From an uncultured Paracoccaceae bacterium (GTDB lineage: Bacteria > Pseudomonadota > Alphaproteobacteria > Rhodobacterales > Rhodobacteraceae), in the NCBI GenBank assembly GCA_947494445.1, contig CANLVD010000013.1:44344-108343 (forward strand): DNA of 64,000 nt. The letters run 5' to 3'. Below, piece after piece: positions 1 through 9,569 of this stretch. A program made the position numbers and the translations under genes. Position 1 is the first letter of the stretch. Each line of letters begins with the position of its first letter. The notes below the pieces were generated by a model, which was given only the letters and a program-made list of their open reading frames with translations, had not been told where the DNA came from and did not search any database.

Positions 1-262
1 TATCCAGTCCAAGGCCTGAACCTGAGTTTTCACTGTTCACGCCATTAATCAAAGCCACATCTTCGACAGTGTTGATCTTTCCCAGAATGACCAAATCATC
101 GTAGTCATTGGTTCCCGAATTGCTATTCAACTCAAGGATCACTCTTGCCAGTTCATCGTCGGGACTTCCAAGAGGACCGTCGATTGGACCAATAACAGAT
201 GCGCTTGCGGAAACTGCAAGGCCAGTCGCCATAGCAATCCCCAAAGCCAATTTCTTAATCAT
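1..262 (-). CDS. Secreted protein of unknown function, N-terminal part only
   Basis: Reading leftward from an ATG at 262, the frame stays open to the window edge (87 codons). A G-rich ribosome binding site (five Gs) lies just upstream of the ATG. The first 22 residues are a clear signal peptide: MIKK, then a hydrophobic stretch, ending ASASAS. The mature part is acidic and rich in Asp, Ser, Gly and Asn (it contains GPIDGPLGSPDDEL). It is probably exported to the periplasm or outside. No family can be named from this fragment; secreted Roseobacter proteins with a C-terminal sorting signal often begin like this, but the C-terminus is not in the window. Confidence 0.6.
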   Translation of the reverse strand, partial: MIKKLALGIAMATGLAVSASASVIGPIDGPLGSPDDELARVILELNSNSGTNDYDDLVILGKINTVEDVALINGVNSENSGSGLGLD

Positions 263-506
263 TTGTTACCCCCGTAACTTCGCCAAACACAAACATGGCG
301 ATATAAAAAAATGAGACCCTTCTAAAAAGGTCCACCCACCTGAGCAATTTCGCACTTTTGTCACATTATGTCAAAAATTTGCTGCAACGCGAAACTGTGC
401 CATTCCAACACGTTAACCTTCCCCTAGGACAAATTAATATTCTGGTGCATCTGGGCCACGCTCCTGTACCCTATCCGCAGGTATAGACCACAGTGGAGAT
501 TTTCTG

Positions 507-2084
507 ATGATTCGAACTCGTATTGCCCTAGCGGCATCCGTGCTGGCAATGAGCGCTGGCGCTGCTCTGGCAGACTACAGCCTGACCATCCTGCATACCA
601 ATGACTTTCATGCACGTTTCGAGCCGATCTCGAAATACGACGGGCCCTGCTCGTCCGAGGACAACACCGAAGGCAAGTGCTTTGGCGGAACGGCGCGTCT
701 GGCGACAGCGGTTGCCGATGCGCGCGCACGCTCGAACAACTCGATCCTTGTTGACGGTGGTGACCAGTTCCAGGGAACCCTGTTTTACACCTACTACAAG
801 GGCCGCATGGCTGCCGAGATGATGAACCGTCTTGGCTATGACGGGATGACCGTGGGCAACCATGAATTTGACGACGGACCGCAGGTGATGCGCGGCTTCA
901 TGGACACGCTGCGCTTCCCGATCCTGATGTCGAATGCCGATGTCTCGGCCGAGCCTGCGCTGGCCGGTGTCCTGCAGAAATCAATCGTGATCGAGCGCGG
1001 TGGTGAAAAGCTCGGCCTGATCGGCCTGACGCCAGAGGACACGGACGAGCTGGCAAGTCCGGGCCCGAACGTGACCTTCACCAGCCCGGTTCTGGCCGTG
1101 AGGGCAGAAGTGGCCAAGCTGGAAGCCATGGGTGTTAACAAGATCATCGTGCTCAGCCATTCGGGCTACGGTGTTGACCAGCAGGTGGCAGCGGAAGTGC
1201 CCGGCGTTGACGTAATCGTCGGCGGTCATACCAACACGCTTCTGTCCAACACCAATGATCGCGCGGAAGGCCCCTACCCGACCATGGTCGGCACGACGGC
1301 CATCGTTTCGGCCTATGCGTACGGCAAATTGCTGGGCGAGCTGAACGTAACCTTTGACGACAATGGGGTCATCACGGAAGCCACAGGTGAGCCACTGGTC
1401 ATGGACGCAAGCGTAGCAGAGGATGAGGGCGTTGTGAACCGCATCTCGACCCTCGCGCTGCCACTGGAAGAGATCCGCTCCGAGATCGTGGCCGATGCGG
1501 CTGCGGCGATCGAGGGTGACCGGTCGGTCTGCCGGGCCATGGAATGTTCCATGGGCAATCTGGTGGCCGATGCGATGCTGGCACGTGTAAAGGATCAGGG
1601 CATTGATCTGGCGATTGCAAATGCAGGCGGCATCCGTGCCTCCATCGACGCAGGCGAAGTGACCATGGGCGAAGTGCTGACCGTGCTGCCGTTCCAGAAC
1701 ACGCTGTCGACCTTCCAGATGAAAGGTGCGGGCATTGTTGCCGCTCTTGAAAACGGTGTGAGCCAGGTCGAAGACGGCGCAGGTCGCTTCCCTCAGGTGG
1801 CTGGCATGACCTTCACATGGGACAGCAAGGCAGAGCCCGGTTCGCGTATCGTTGATGTGATGATCGCAAAAGACGGCGGCTTTGTAGCACTTGATCCAGC
1901 GGCCACATACGGCGTTGTGTCCAACAACTACGTGCGTGGTGGCGGCGATGGCTACAAGATGTTCGCGACCGACAGCATGAACGTCTATGACTACGGTCCG
2001 GGCCTTGAAGTCGTGGTGGCCGAGTATCTGGCCGCTGCCGGGCCTTACAAGCCATACACGGATGGTCGCATCACCTCCAAGTAA
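507..2084 (+). CDS. Periplasmic 5'-nucleotidase / bifunctional metallophosphatase
   Basis: 525 aa. A signal peptide (MIRTRIALAA to ALA, about residues 1-22) is followed by a calcineurin-like metallophosphatase domain with the family blocks HTNDFHARFEP, DGGDQFQGT, GNHEFDDG and GGHTNT, which carry the two-metal ligands. The second half is the 5'-nucleotidase C-terminal substrate domain (NAGGIRASI, VLPFQNTL, NNYVRGGGDGY). It should hydrolyse nucleotides such as 5'-AMP or UDP-sugars in the periplasm to salvage nucleoside and phosphate. Length matches the UshA/NutA family. A GGAG site precedes the ATG. A strong hairpin follows at 2107. The exact substrate cannot be read from sequence. Confidence 0.9.
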   Translation: MIRTRIALAASVLAMSAGAALADYSLTILHTNDFHARFEPISKYDGPCSSEDNTEGKCFGGTARLATAVADARARSNNSILVDGGDQFQGTLFYTYYKGRMAAEMMNRLGYDGMTVGNHEFDDGPQVMRGFMDTLRFPILMSNADVSAEPALAGVLQKSIVIERGGEKLGLIGLTPEDTDELASPGPNVTFTSPVLAVRAEVAKLEAMGVNKIIVLSHSGYGVDQQVAAEVPGVDVIVGGHTNTLLSNTNDRAEGPYPTMVGTTAIVSAYAYGKLLGELNVTFDDNGVITEATGEPLVMDASVAEDEGVVNRISTLALPLEEIRSEIVADAAAAIEGDRSVCRAMECSMGNLVADAMLARVKDQGIDLAIANAGGIRASIDAGEVTMGEVLTVLPFQNTLSTFQMKGAGIVAALENGVSQVEDGAGRFPQVAGMTFTWDSKAEPGSRIVDVMIAKDGGFVALDPAATYGVVSNNYVRGGGDGYKMFATDSMNVYDYGPGLEVVVAEYLAAAGPYKPYTDGRITSK

Positions 2085-2106
2085 GCGACATACGTCCCGC
2101 GATCTG

Positions 2107-2135
2107 AAAGGCCCGGCATCCGTCGGGCCTTTTGC
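2107..2135 (+). terminator. Rho-independent terminator after the nucleotidase gene
   Basis: Perfect 9-bp stem aaaggcccg / cgggccttt (2107-2115 with 2124-2132) with an 8-nt loop and a short T-rich tail, 22 bp after the nucleotidase stop codon. Confidence 0.8.
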
Positions 2136-2170
2136 TTGTGATGGGGCGCACAATCTGCTGGACTGCGCCC

Positions 2171-2851
2171 ATGTGTGGAAGATTTGCCTTGACCCTGCCC
2201 AAAGAGGCAATGGCCCAGCTGTTTGACGCTGTGCCTGACAAGCTGAACGACCCGGTCGAGCCGCGCTACAACATCTGCCCAACACAGGAGGTCGTGTCGG
2301 TGGTGTCCCATGAGGGCGCGCGGCATCTGGTGCCAATGCGCTGGGGGTTCATTCCGCGGTGGTACAAGAAGCCCGCTGACGGGCCGCTTCTGATCAATGC
2401 ACGCGCCGAGACCATAGCCGAAAAACCCGCGTTTCGCGATGCGTGCCGCAAGCGTCGCTGTCTGATCCCGGCCTCGGGCTTTTACGAATGGACCGCCAAG
2501 GCCGAGAAGGGAAAGGAGCCGTGGTTCATCGCGCCCCGCACCAACCGCCCGCTGGTTTTTGCGGGCGTTTGGCAAAGCTGGCAGGCCGATGCCGACAGCC
2601 CGCGCCTGATCACATGCGCCATTGTCACCACGGCAGCCAATGAGACGCTTGCGCCCATCCATCACCGCATGCCGGTTACCATTGCGCCTGAAGATTATGG
2701 TCTGTGGCTGGGCGAGGGTGACGGCAAGGCCGCAAGCCTGATGCGCCCCGCCGAGGACAGTTTCCTGTCTGCTCACAGGGTCGACACTGCTGTTAACAGC
2801 AACCGCGTTGACGCACCGGATTTGATTGAGCCGCTGGACGCCGAGAGCTAG
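2171..2851 (+). CDS. yedK: SOS response-associated peptidase (SRAP / YedK / HMCES family)
   Basis: 226 aa. The family protects abasic sites in single-stranded DNA by forming a covalent thiazolidine link through Cys2. The start is set by this: only the ATG at 2171 gives MCGRFAL with Cys at position 2, as the mechanism needs; an in-frame start further upstream would bury it. Other hallmarks are NARAET, the CLIPASGFYEW block and the IHHRMP block with the catalytic His. No LexA-type box was recognised upstream, so SOS control is not shown here. Confidence 0.93.
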   Translation: MCGRFALTLPKEAMAQLFDAVPDKLNDPVEPRYNICPTQEVVSVVSHEGARHLVPMRWGFIPRWYKKPADGPLLINARAETIAEKPAFRDACRKRRCLIPASGFYEWTAKAEKGKEPWFIAPRTNRPLVFAGVWQSWQADADSPRLITCAIVTTAANETLAPIHHRMPVTIAPEDYGLWLGEGDGKAASLMRPAEDSFLSAHRVDTAVNSNRVDAPDLIEPLDAES

Positions 2852-2923
2852 GCCCCGCGCAAAACCACGCCATTTGTGATAGACTGTCCCGACAATTCAT
2901 TTTCATGTCGTGGGGATAGAATA

Positions 2924-4036
2924 ATGATTTTTGTCAAACATACTCCGTCAAAACAAACCAATGCCAGCTGGCCCGTGATCACGAGCAAAGCCGAAAACAC
3001 TGCCGCTTACTGGCCTGCTGACCGGTTGCGCGCGCTGGACAAGAACATTGTCCGGGATACACGTCATCTGCGCGAGATGCTGGAACAGGTGCCTGATGGC
3101 CAGCCGCTGGCGCCTCATGCGCTCCATGCCAAATACAGCGGGCGGGAGCGGGTGCTGGGCTGCGACTTGCGAGCCTCCCAGCGGCTGACGCAGGAGGGCA
3201 ATCGCCGGATTGACCGTATGCGCCAGAGGCTGGTGACCGAATACCTCATCACCGATGTGCCGGGGCAGACGACCCAAGTTGACTTGACTGTGCATGTGGA
3301 CACGCTGTCGGATGCGGATCAGGCTTTCGGGTTCAAGGGGTCTTTCGCCAATGCACAGTGCTCGGTTCGGGTGAAATTGCCCGATGGATCAATCAAGACC
3401 GTCGCGTCGAAAACTGAATCGCGCGTGCGGGCCGCCGATGCCGTGGGTGCAGGCGGCGGGCTTCAGGCAGGTCCCGTTGGGGGCAGTGCCAGCGCGTCGG
3501 TTCCAAACATGGCCCCGGACGGTCCTGATGATGACCCAAAGACCGAGATCTTCAGCTTCGAGGTGACCAAATTTCCCGCCCGCATTCAATTGCGCTCGAA
3601 CTTTCGGCTGAATGCGGTGAATTTCGCGGACTTCAATCTGGCGATCTCAAGAGCATTTGTGGATCACGAACTGACGATCACGCAGGGCAATCTCGTGTTC
3701 CAGAAGGACTTTGCCCAATACAGTCTTGAGACCGAACCTGACCCGCATGGTGGGGCGATCTCCGGCGGGACCATCACCAACCCGGTTGGCGAGCAACCGC
3801 CCGTAGGCTTTGTACCCGCAGGCGGGACGCCCGAGCGCGAAGTGGACAAGGGTGAAACCCTGCCAAGCCCCGGCGGCGTGCGGATTGCGCGACTGGTCGA
3901 CACACCATCGCCCGAGTTGGAAACAGCCCTTGCGGCACTCAACGCCAATCCTGAATTGTTCGGAAGAAATCTTGCACGCGCAATAGAAGAGGGCGAGATG
4001 CCGCTGGAACTGGCAAGAGAGCTGTTTGAGAGTTAA
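2924..4036 (+). CDS. Protein of unknown function, 370 aa
   Basis: Not recognised. Start chosen at the ATG at 2924, which has a GGGG ribosome binding site; an in-frame ATG at 2876 lacks one. No signal peptide or membrane segment is visible, so it is probably cytoplasmic. The N-terminal third is basic and helical; the middle (about residues 125-290) looks beta-rich and is interrupted by a Gly/Ala/Ser-rich and Pro/Asp-rich linker; the C-terminus is a short acidic helix. Codon use matches the neighbours. It stands alone between an SRAP gene and a convergent acetyltransferase gene. Confidence 0.7.
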   Translation: MIFVKHTPSKQTNASWPVITSKAENTAAYWPADRLRALDKNIVRDTRHLREMLEQVPDGQPLAPHALHAKYSGRERVLGCDLRASQRLTQEGNRRIDRMRQRLVTEYLITDVPGQTTQVDLTVHVDTLSDADQAFGFKGSFANAQCSVRVKLPDGSIKTVASKTESRVRAADAVGAGGGLQAGPVGGSASASVPNMAPDGPDDDPKTEIFSFEVTKFPARIQLRSNFRLNAVNFADFNLAISRAFVDHELTITQGNLVFQKDFAQYSLETEPDPHGGAISGGTITNPVGEQPPVGFVPAGGTPEREVDKGETLPSPGGVRIARLVDTPSPELETALAALNANPELFGRNLARAIEEGEMPLELARELFES

Positions 4037-4206
4037 TTTGTGACCAATTTCAATACCTTGTGGAAGATATGGGGTGTTTTCTCATTTCTTCCACAACATG
4101 GTGATTTGGATAAAATTCACGATATGGTCTTTCAGAGGCCACTTTTGCGCCACAATCCAAGGCGAAATTATACATGCGTACAGGGGGGCAAAGCGTAGAG
4201 TAACGA

Positions 4207-4235
4207 GTAGGGTGTAACCCTTGTACGCACCCTAC
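4207..4235. terminator. Inverted repeat between convergent genes, possible terminator
   Basis: Perfect 8-bp inverted repeat GTAGGGTG / CACCCTAC (4207-4214 with 4228-4235), 13-nt loop, placed in the 203-bp gap where the 370-aa gene and the convergent acetyltransferase end. There is no clear T-run on either strand, so terminator function is an inference from position. The rest of the gap is AT-rich with no gene. Confidence 0.45.
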
Positions 4236-4239
4236 CCCA

Positions 4240-4791
4240 TCAAGTTAAGCCCCGAGCGACAGCAGCCGAACCGGTCACGATCTGACCCGCGCCCACGTCT
4301 TTTGTCACCACCGATCCTGCACCGACAATCGCGCCCCGTCCGATGGTAACGCCGGGCAAGAGAATGGCCGCGCCGCCGATCCAAACCTCGTCTTCAATCG
4401 TTATCGGATGGGCGCGCTCCAGCCCTGCCTTGCGTTTGATCGGATCCCTGTGATGCTCGGCACAGTAGATCTGTATATGGGGTCCAAGCAGGACATCAGA
4501 TCCGATGCGCACAGGCGCTGTATCCAGTATGGTGCAGCCTGTGTTCATATAGACCCGGTCGCCAAGGTGGATGTTGTGTCCATAGGCGCAATGGAACGGT
4601 GCTTCCAGAAAGACATCCTGCCCCAGTGTGCCGAAGAGTGCCGCAAGTTTTGGCCCCAGCGCTCCGCGCAACCCCGGTGCAAGCGTTCGATGTTCGTGAA
4701 CCGCCTCGCGGGCTGTGGCGCGCAGGACTTCAAGCTCGGGCGCAAGGCAGGTGTACCAGTCGCCTGCCTCCATCTTGTCGCGTTCCGTCAC
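4240..4791 (-). CDS. Sugar O-acetyltransferase (maltose/galactoside acetyltransferase, NodL/Maa type)
   Basis: 183 aa. Transfers acetyl from acetyl-CoA to a sugar hydroxyl. A short Mac domain (TERDKMEAGDWY) is followed by left-handed beta-helix hexapeptide repeats (from about residue 75), with the catalytic His region YCAEHHRDP and the C-terminal GAGSVVTKDV turn. The GTG at 4791 is taken as start because it has a GAGGGAGGG site just upstream and places the Mac domain at the N-terminus, as in the family. In-frame ATGs at 4863 and 4890 would add an atypical extension and crowd the divergent transporter gene. Sugar specificity is unknown. Confidence 0.85.
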   Translation of the reverse strand: MTERDKMEAGDWYTCLAPELEVLRATAREAVHEHRTLAPGLRGALGPKLAALFGTLGQDVFLEAPFHCAYGHNIHLGDRVYMNTGCTILDTAPVRIGSDVLLGPHIQIYCAEHHRDPIKRKAGLERAHPITIEDEVWIGGAAILLPGVTIGRGAIVGAGSVVTKDVGAGQIVTGSAAVARGLT

Positions 4792-4888
4792 CTGCTGCCC
4801 TCCCTCTGCAATGCGGCTATGCAAAGGCTGCCCCTGCACAAGCCGGTCAATCAGCGCTAGCATACAGGCGAATGTCCGGAAGTCTTCC

Positions 4889-5815
4889 ATGAACCCGCTG
4901 CGTGCCATAGGCCTGAAGGTCCTGTCTGTTGCCATTTTCATGGCGATGGCATCCTGCATCAAGGCTGCTGCCGCGCTTGGCGTACCGCCCGGACAGGCAG
5001 TTTTCTTCCGTTCGGCCTTTGCGATCCCTGTCATCATTCTGTGGTTGCTTTGGCAGCATGATCTGGCCCACGGGCTTGAGACCAAACACCCGATGGGCCA
5101 TCTGTGGCGCGGGCTGGTGGGTGGCACGGCCATGGCACTTGGGTTCACCTCGCTGGGGCTGCTGCCCCTGCCAGAAGTCACTGCGATCGGCTATGCTGCC
5201 CCGATCCTGATCGTGATCTTTGCTGCGATGTTTCTGGGCGAAGAAGTGCGGATATTCCGTCTGACCGCCGTTTTGGTGGGCATGATCGGCGTGGTGATCG
5301 TGCTGTCCCCGCGCCTGTCGGTGGACAGCCTTGACGGAGTGACCGGCTGGCAGGCCTTCGGGGCGCTCACAGCACTCATGGGCGCGGTGTTCATGGCGCT
5401 TGCGCAAGTCTTTGTGCGCAAACTGGTCGCAACAGAAACGACCGCAGCCATCGTCTTCTACTTTTCAATCACCACGACAGTTCTGTCGCTCTTCTCCATT
5501 CCCTTCGGCTGGATCTGGCCCGGCACGCTGGGCGTGCTGCTGCTCATTGCCTCCGGCCTTTTGGGAGGCATCGCGCAGATCGTGCTGACAAACAGTTATC
5601 GCTATGCGCCGACCTCCGTCATTGCGCCGTTTGAGTATTCCTCGATGATCATGGCACTGGCCATCGGGTATGTGGTGTTTGACGAGGTGCCAACAGCGAC
5701 CATGATCGCGGGTGCCGGGCTGATTGTGACTGCGGGTCTGTTCATCATCTGGCGCGAGAACCGGCTGGGACTGGAGCGTGGCAAGGCACGGCGTGCGGTG
5801 ACACCTCAGGGTTGA
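4889..5815 (+). CDS. DMT/EamA-family membrane transporter
   Basis: 308 aa with about ten hydrophobic segments arranged as two EamA repeats; a duplicated glycine/proline pattern is visible in each half (PLPEVTAIGYAAPI and APTSVIAPFEYS). Such inner-membrane proteins usually export metabolites or amino acids. The ATG at 4889 begins MNPLRAIGLKVLS, the usual short cytoplasmic start; a longer frame upstream is only the shadow of the acetyltransferase gene on the other strand. Transcribed divergently from that gene across a 97-bp gap. Substrate unknown. Confidence 0.85.
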   Translation: MNPLRAIGLKVLSVAIFMAMASCIKAAAALGVPPGQAVFFRSAFAIPVIILWLLWQHDLAHGLETKHPMGHLWRGLVGGTAMALGFTSLGLLPLPEVTAIGYAAPILIVIFAAMFLGEEVRIFRLTAVLVGMIGVVIVLSPRLSVDSLDGVTGWQAFGALTALMGAVFMALAQVFVRKLVATETTAAIVFYFSITTTVLSLFSIPFGWIWPGTLGVLLLIASGLLGGIAQIVLTNSYRYAPTSVIAPFEYSSMIMALAIGYVVFDEVPTATMIAGAGLIVTAGLFIIWRENRLGLERGKARRAVTPQG

Positions 5816-5846
5816 CGACCGCACGGCTGCGCGCCATGAAGCGGCC

Positions 5847-6182
5847 ATGGTGATATACAAGATATTCCGGGCAGGCGAACACGCCGACTTTGCATCTGCT
5901 GGCCGCACTTTGGGTGCGCCGATTGATCTGAGCGACGGCTATATCCATTTTTCAACCGCTGAGCAGGCAGCCGAAACTGCGGCCAAACACTTTGCCGGTG
6001 AGACGGGTTTGAAACTGCTGGCGCTTGAGGCCGACACGCTTGGCGAAGCACTGGTCTGGGAGCCGTCACGCGGTGGCGCATTGTTCCCCCATCTCTACCG
6101 CGAAATGACAACCGATGATGTGCTCTGGACGCGCGATCTGCTTTTTGACGGCACGCGTCACATCTTTCCGGAGATGTCGTGA
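5847..6182 (+). CDS. DUF952 family protein
   Basis: 111 aa. The pattern YKIF, then [17 protein letters not shown], then LFPHLYRE identifies the DUF952 family, a small fold sometimes mislabelled as glutathione S-transferase. Biochemical function is not established. It overlaps the following pyrD by 4 bp (GTGA), a coupling commonly seen in alphaproteobacteria, so the two are probably co-translated. No signal peptide or membrane segment. Confidence 0.85.
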   Translation: MVIYKIFRAGEHADFASAGRTLGAPIDLSDGYIHFSTAEQAAETAAKHFAGETGLKLLALEADTLGEALVWEPSRGGALFPHLYREMTTDDVLWTRDLLFDGTRHIFPEMS

Positions 6183-7249
6183 AGCGCGCTCTTGAACGGC
6201 TGGGACTGCCGGTATTGCGCAGCTTTGATCCAGAGACAGCCCATGGACTGGCCCTGAAGGCATTGCAAATAGGACTGACCCCGGGTGGTGGTCCGGTGAC
6301 GTCAAAGCGGCTGAAAGTGCAACTGGCGGGGCTCGACTTGCCCAATCCGATCGGTCTGGCCGCTGGTTTTGACAAAAACGCGTCCGCCGTTGTGCCCCTT
6401 CTGCAAACAGGTTTCGGCTTTATCGAGGTGGGTGCCGCAACGCCGCGCCCGCAGCCGGGCAATCCCAAGCCACGGCTTTTCCGGCTTGGTGAGGACGGTG
6501 CCGTGATCAACCGCTTTGGGTTCAACAATGAGGGGATGGAGGCGATATGTGCGCGTCTTCAGAACCGCCCTGCATCCGGGATCGTCGGGCTCAACCTCGG
6601 GGCCAACAAGGACAGCGCCGATCGGGCTGCGGACTTTGCAACTGTTTTGCGACGCGCAGCCAAACATGTTGATTTCGCAACTGTCAACGTCTCCTCCCCC
6701 AACACCGAAAAGCTGCGGGACTTGCAGGGGCGTGAGGCTTTGGCGGCCCTGTTGAAAGGTGTGCAGGATTCGAACGCGACGGGCCTGCCGGTCTTTTTGA
6801 AAATAGCACCTGACCTGGATGATGCGGGGCTTGATGATATCGCCCATGTGGCGTTGGACGCAAATTTGGCTGGCGTGATTGCGACCAACACGACCCTCAG
6901 CCGAAGCGGGTTGACCAGTGCACACAAGAGCGAAGCGGGCGGGCTGTCTGGCGCACCATTGTTCGAGCGCTCGACGATCGTTCTGGCACGCCTTGCCGAT
7001 CGTTTGGACGGGCAGATGCCACTGATCGGCGTTGGCGGTGTTGCAAGTGCCGAGCAGGTTTATCACAAGATCAGGGCCGGTGCGCAGGCCGTGCAGCTCT
7101 ATTCAGCTTTGGTTTATGCGGGCATTTCTCTGGCCGCAGACATCGCGCGTGGCCTTGATGATCTGCTGAAGGCCGATGGTTTTGCGAATGTGCAAGCGGC
7201 CGTGGGGCTGGATCAGGCCGACTGGGCATCCCGCTCGATGCCGGGATAG
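6179..7249 (+). CDS. pyrD: Dihydroorotate dehydrogenase (quinone), class 2
   Basis: 356 aa. Oxidises dihydroorotate to orotate with a quinone as acceptor, the fourth step of pyrimidine synthesis, at the inner face of the cytoplasmic membrane. Seen: an N-terminal amphipathic extension typical of class 2 (residues 1-45), AAGFDKNA, the [22 protein letters not shown] block, [10 protein letters not shown], the catalytic Ser region VNVSSPNT, and the FMN phosphate loop GVGGVAS. The GTG start overlaps the DUF952 stop. The last 37 bp overlap the convergent MATE gene. Confidence 0.95.
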   Translation: MKRALERLGLPVLRSFDPETAHGLALKALQIGLTPGGGPVTSKRLKVQLAGLDLPNPIGLAAGFDKNASAVVPLLQTGFGFIEVGAATPRPQPGNPKPRLFRLGEDGAVINRFGFNNEGMEAICARLQNRPASGIVGLNLGANKDSADRAADFATVLRRAAKHVDFATVNVSSPNTEKLRDLQGREALAALLKGVQDSNATGLPVFLKIAPDLDDAGLDDIAHVALDANLAGVIATNTTLSRSGLTSAHKSEAGGLSGAPLFERSTIVLARLADRLDGQMPLIGVGGVASAEQVYHKIRAGAQAVQLYSALVYAGISLAADIARGLDDLLKADGFANVQAAVGLDQADWASRSMPG

Positions 7250-8526
7250 CGCAAGGCAAGCGTGATGCCGCGGGCAATGAAAAACAGCAGCAAGGCCGCC
7301 CACAATCCGTGATTGCCGAACAGGGGCATCAGGAGCCAGACAAGCGCAAAGTAGATCGGGGTGGAGATCAGCATGGCATTGCGCATGTCGCGGCCGCGTG
7401 TGGCACCGATGAAGATCCCGTCCAGCATCCAGGCTGCTACGCCAACAATCGGGGCCGCGACCATCCATGGCAGGTAGGCGCGCGCCTCAAGCCGGACATC
7501 GGGTGCCGTGGTCATGATATCGATCAGGGCCGCGCCGCCCAGTGCAAAACCAATGGCCATGGCGGTACAGATGATCACCCCCCATTTTGAGGTCAGAACC
7601 ACGGAGCGTCTGACGCCAGCAACGGAGCGCGCACCAATGGCCTGTCCGATCAATGCTTCTGCCGCAAAGGCAAACCCGTCCATTGCATAGGCCGTGATGT
7701 GCATGAACTGCACAAGGATCTGATTGGCAGCAAGGGTGACGTCACCCAGATCAGCACCGAAGAAAAGAAATGAGACAAAGGCCGCTTCCAGTAGGATCGA
7801 GCGGATCATGATGTCGGTGTTCAGGGCAGCCATGCGGCGCAGTTTCACGCGGTCAAATATCCGCGGCCAGTCACGCCATTGGTCGCCGCGAAACGCCTCC
7901 CGACAGAACCACAGGGCAACTGCCACGCCGCTCCACTCGGCGATCAGGGTGGCGATGGCGACGCCTTCGACACCCCAGCCGAATTGCAGCACGAAAATCA
8001 GATCCAGAACGATGTTCAGTCCGTTCATCCAGACCTGAATGATCAGCACAGCACGTGTACGTTCCAGTGCGATCAGCCATCCGGTTAGCGCATAGATTGC
8101 AATCGCCCCGGGCGCGCCCCAGACGCGGATTGTCAGGTAGTCACGGGCAAGGCTTTCGACCTCGACAGAGGCAGGAGAGACCTGAAAGGCGGCCCAGAAG
8201 ACAGGCACCTGCAACAGGATGAAGACCACTCCGGCGGCAGCTGCGATCATCAAGGCGCGCATCAGGATGGCACCGGTTTCGGCCACGTCGCGGGCACCAT
8301 GGGCCTGGGCCACCAGACCGGCTGTGCCCATGCGCAGGAAGCCGAAGATCCAGTAGATCGCCGTCAAGATGATCGCGCCGATGCCGACCGCGCCAATCGG
8401 TGCAGCCTCCCCCAACTGGCCGACAACGCCGGTGTCCACAGCGCCGAGGATCGGGACGGTTGCATTGGACAAAACGATCGGCAGGGCGATGGTCAGAACG
8501 CGCCTGTCGTTGATCGCCTCAGCCAT
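7213..8526 (-). CDS. MATE family efflux transporter (DinF-like)
   Basis: 437 aa, about twelve membrane segments in two homologous halves, with the MATE/DinF pattern ([20 protein letters not shown] near the start, [19 protein letters not shown] in the second half). Exports drugs or metabolites by sodium or proton antiport across the inner membrane. It is the last gene of a three-gene leftward unit with two thioesterases, overlapping the upstream one by 8 bp, and ends inside the 3' end of the convergent pyrD. The cargo is not known. Confidence 0.9.
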   Translation of the reverse strand: MAEAINDRRVLTIALPIVLSNATVPILGAVDTGVVGQLGEAAPIGAVGIGAIILTAIYWIFGFLRMGTAGLVAQAHGARDVAETGAILMRALMIAAAAGVVFILLQVPVFWAAFQVSPASVEVESLARDYLTIRVWGAPGAIAIYALTGWLIALERTRAVLIIQVWMNGLNIVLDLIFVLQFGWGVEGVAIATLIAEWSGVAVALWFCREAFRGDQWRDWPRIFDRVKLRRMAALNTDIMIRSILLEAAFVSFLFFGADLGDVTLAANQILVQFMHITAYAMDGFAFAAEALIGQAIGARSVAGVRRSVVLTSKWGVIICTAMAIGFALGGAALIDIMTTAPDVRLEARAYLPWMVAAPIVGVAAWMLDGIFIGATRGRDMRNAMLISTPIYFALVWLLMPLFGNHGLWAALLLFFIARGITLALRYPGIERDAQSA

Positions 8527-9028
8527 CGGGTTGCGGCATCAGGAAATGGCCTGTGGCTTGCGCGAAAAGGCGGCTGCGATTGTCCTGCCACGCCTCAACA
8601 TGAACAGATGCATATCGCCTGCCCGAGCGGTTGACGCGCGCGCGCGCGTAAGCATCGCGCGGCAGGCCGGAACGCAGATAGTCGATGGTGAAATCGATGG
8701 TTTTGGGCAAGGGTGGAAACTCTCCGGCCTCAATGGCTGCGGCTTCCGGACCGCCGCCTTCCATCCGATCCCACAGGGTTGACCAAGTCAGCTCGATCAC
8801 CGCCGTGATCTCAAGAAAGGATCCCGTGACCCCACCGTGCAACGCAGGCAATGCGGGGTTTCCGATCAGCTTTTCGTCAAAGGGCAGCCGGGCGGTCAAC
8901 TCATCCCCCATCCGCTCGAACCGAATGTCGAGATAGGACAGGTAGGGAATGGATGCAGTGAGTTTTTCCAAAGCCGCGTCGCGGCGTTGTTTGATGACCT
9001 GGACCGGTTCGGGCTTGCCGCGGTTCAT
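8519..9028 (-). CDS. PaaI-like hotdog thioesterase
   Basis: 169 aa, single hotdog domain. The region NPALPALHGGVTGSFLEITA matches the PaaI/acyl-CoA thioesterase pattern (HGG followed by the long central helix), and TIDFTIDYLRSGLPRD the core strands. It should hydrolyse an acyl-CoA or aryl-CoA thioester in the cytoplasm. It overlaps a second thioesterase gene by 4 bp upstream and the MATE gene by 8 bp downstream. The paired arrangement suggests a heteromeric or sequential role, which is inference. Confidence 0.85.
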   Translation of the reverse strand: MNRGKPEPVQVIKQRRDAALEKLTASIPYLSYLDIRFERMGDELTARLPFDEKLIGNPALPALHGGVTGSFLEITAVIELTWSTLWDRMEGGGPEAAAIEAGEFPPLPKTIDFTIDYLRSGLPRDAYARARVNRSGRRYASVHVEAWQDNRSRLFAQATGHFLMPQPDG

Positions 9029-9468
9029 GATGACCTCCCCTTGGCCGAGGACATCACTGTAAAGGCCCCGTTTGCCGCAGCAACAGGGCGGTCCTTGTCA
9101 TCGGTATAGGCAATGGCGCGCACGAACGCGACGGAGCGGGTCACGCGGTAACATTCGGCCTGCGCATAGAGATCACGCTCAGGCTCGGCCGCGCGCATGT
9201 AATCGATCCGCAGATCCAGCGTGGCTGTTGCAGCGCCAACTTCAGGATGAGCCATCACGCTGGCACCGGCGCAGGTATCAAGCAGGGCGGTCACGACACC
9301 ACCTGCCAGAACACCGGTTTTGGGATCGCCAACAAAGCGCGCGTCATAGGCCAGTTTCATGGTCGCGATGCCTGCGGAGATTTCGACCATCTCCATACCC
9401 AGAGCGCGGGAATGGGGAATCGCCTCGATGAATTGCTGGGCAATCCGGGCTTTCTGCTGATCATCCAT
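9025..9468 (-). CDS. PaaI-like hotdog thioesterase, first gene of the unit
   Basis: 147 aa, one hotdog domain with the PaaI motif region DPKTGVLAGGVVTALLDTCAG and DLRIDYMRAAEP. The usual HGG is replaced by LAGG, as in some family members. It opens the leftward thioesterase-thioesterase-MATE unit and faces the MerR regulator gene across a 160-bp gap holding two operator-like sites, so both transcripts could share control by that regulator. Confidence 0.85.
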   Translation of the reverse strand: MDDQQKARIAQQFIEAIPHSRALGMEMVEISAGIATMKLAYDARFVGDPKTGVLAGGVVTALLDTCAGASVMAHPEVGAATATLDLRIDYMRAAEPERDLYAQAECYRVTRSVAFVRAIAYTDDKDRPVAAANGAFTVMSSAKGRSS

Positions 9469-9541
9469 AAGCGACTCTTACCATGGCAAGGCGTCCAGTG
9501 GAATTCCGAAACCACTGAGATCACCGGAAAATTTACCATAG

Positions 9542-9557
9542 TTGACGCTCACGTAAT
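9542..9557. promoter_or_regulatory. Candidate MerR operator, site 1
   Basis: 16-bp imperfect dyad ttgacgctcacgtaat in the gap between the thioesterase unit and the MerR gene. It matches site 2 at 11 of 16 positions, including TTGACG and ACGT. The shape TTnACG..ACGTnA resembles sites described for LiuR-type MerR regulators of branched-chain and fatty acid catabolism. Binding is inferred. Confidence 0.5.
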
Positions 9558-9569
9558 ATTGTCTTGAAG

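Noticed and set aside
108..314. 68-codon plus-strand frame at the left edge
   Set aside because: The opposite strand encodes a clear signal peptide with a ribosome site, so this frame is its shadow.
981..2336. 451-codon minus-strand frame opposite the 5'-nucleotidase and SRAP genes
   Set aside because: It covers two well-identified genes and a terminator hairpin; its protein has no recognisable domain.
9025..9468. Thought that the thioesterase at 9025 is inactive because HGG is LAGG
   Set aside because: Other PaaI-like proteins vary at this place; not enough evidence to call it broken.
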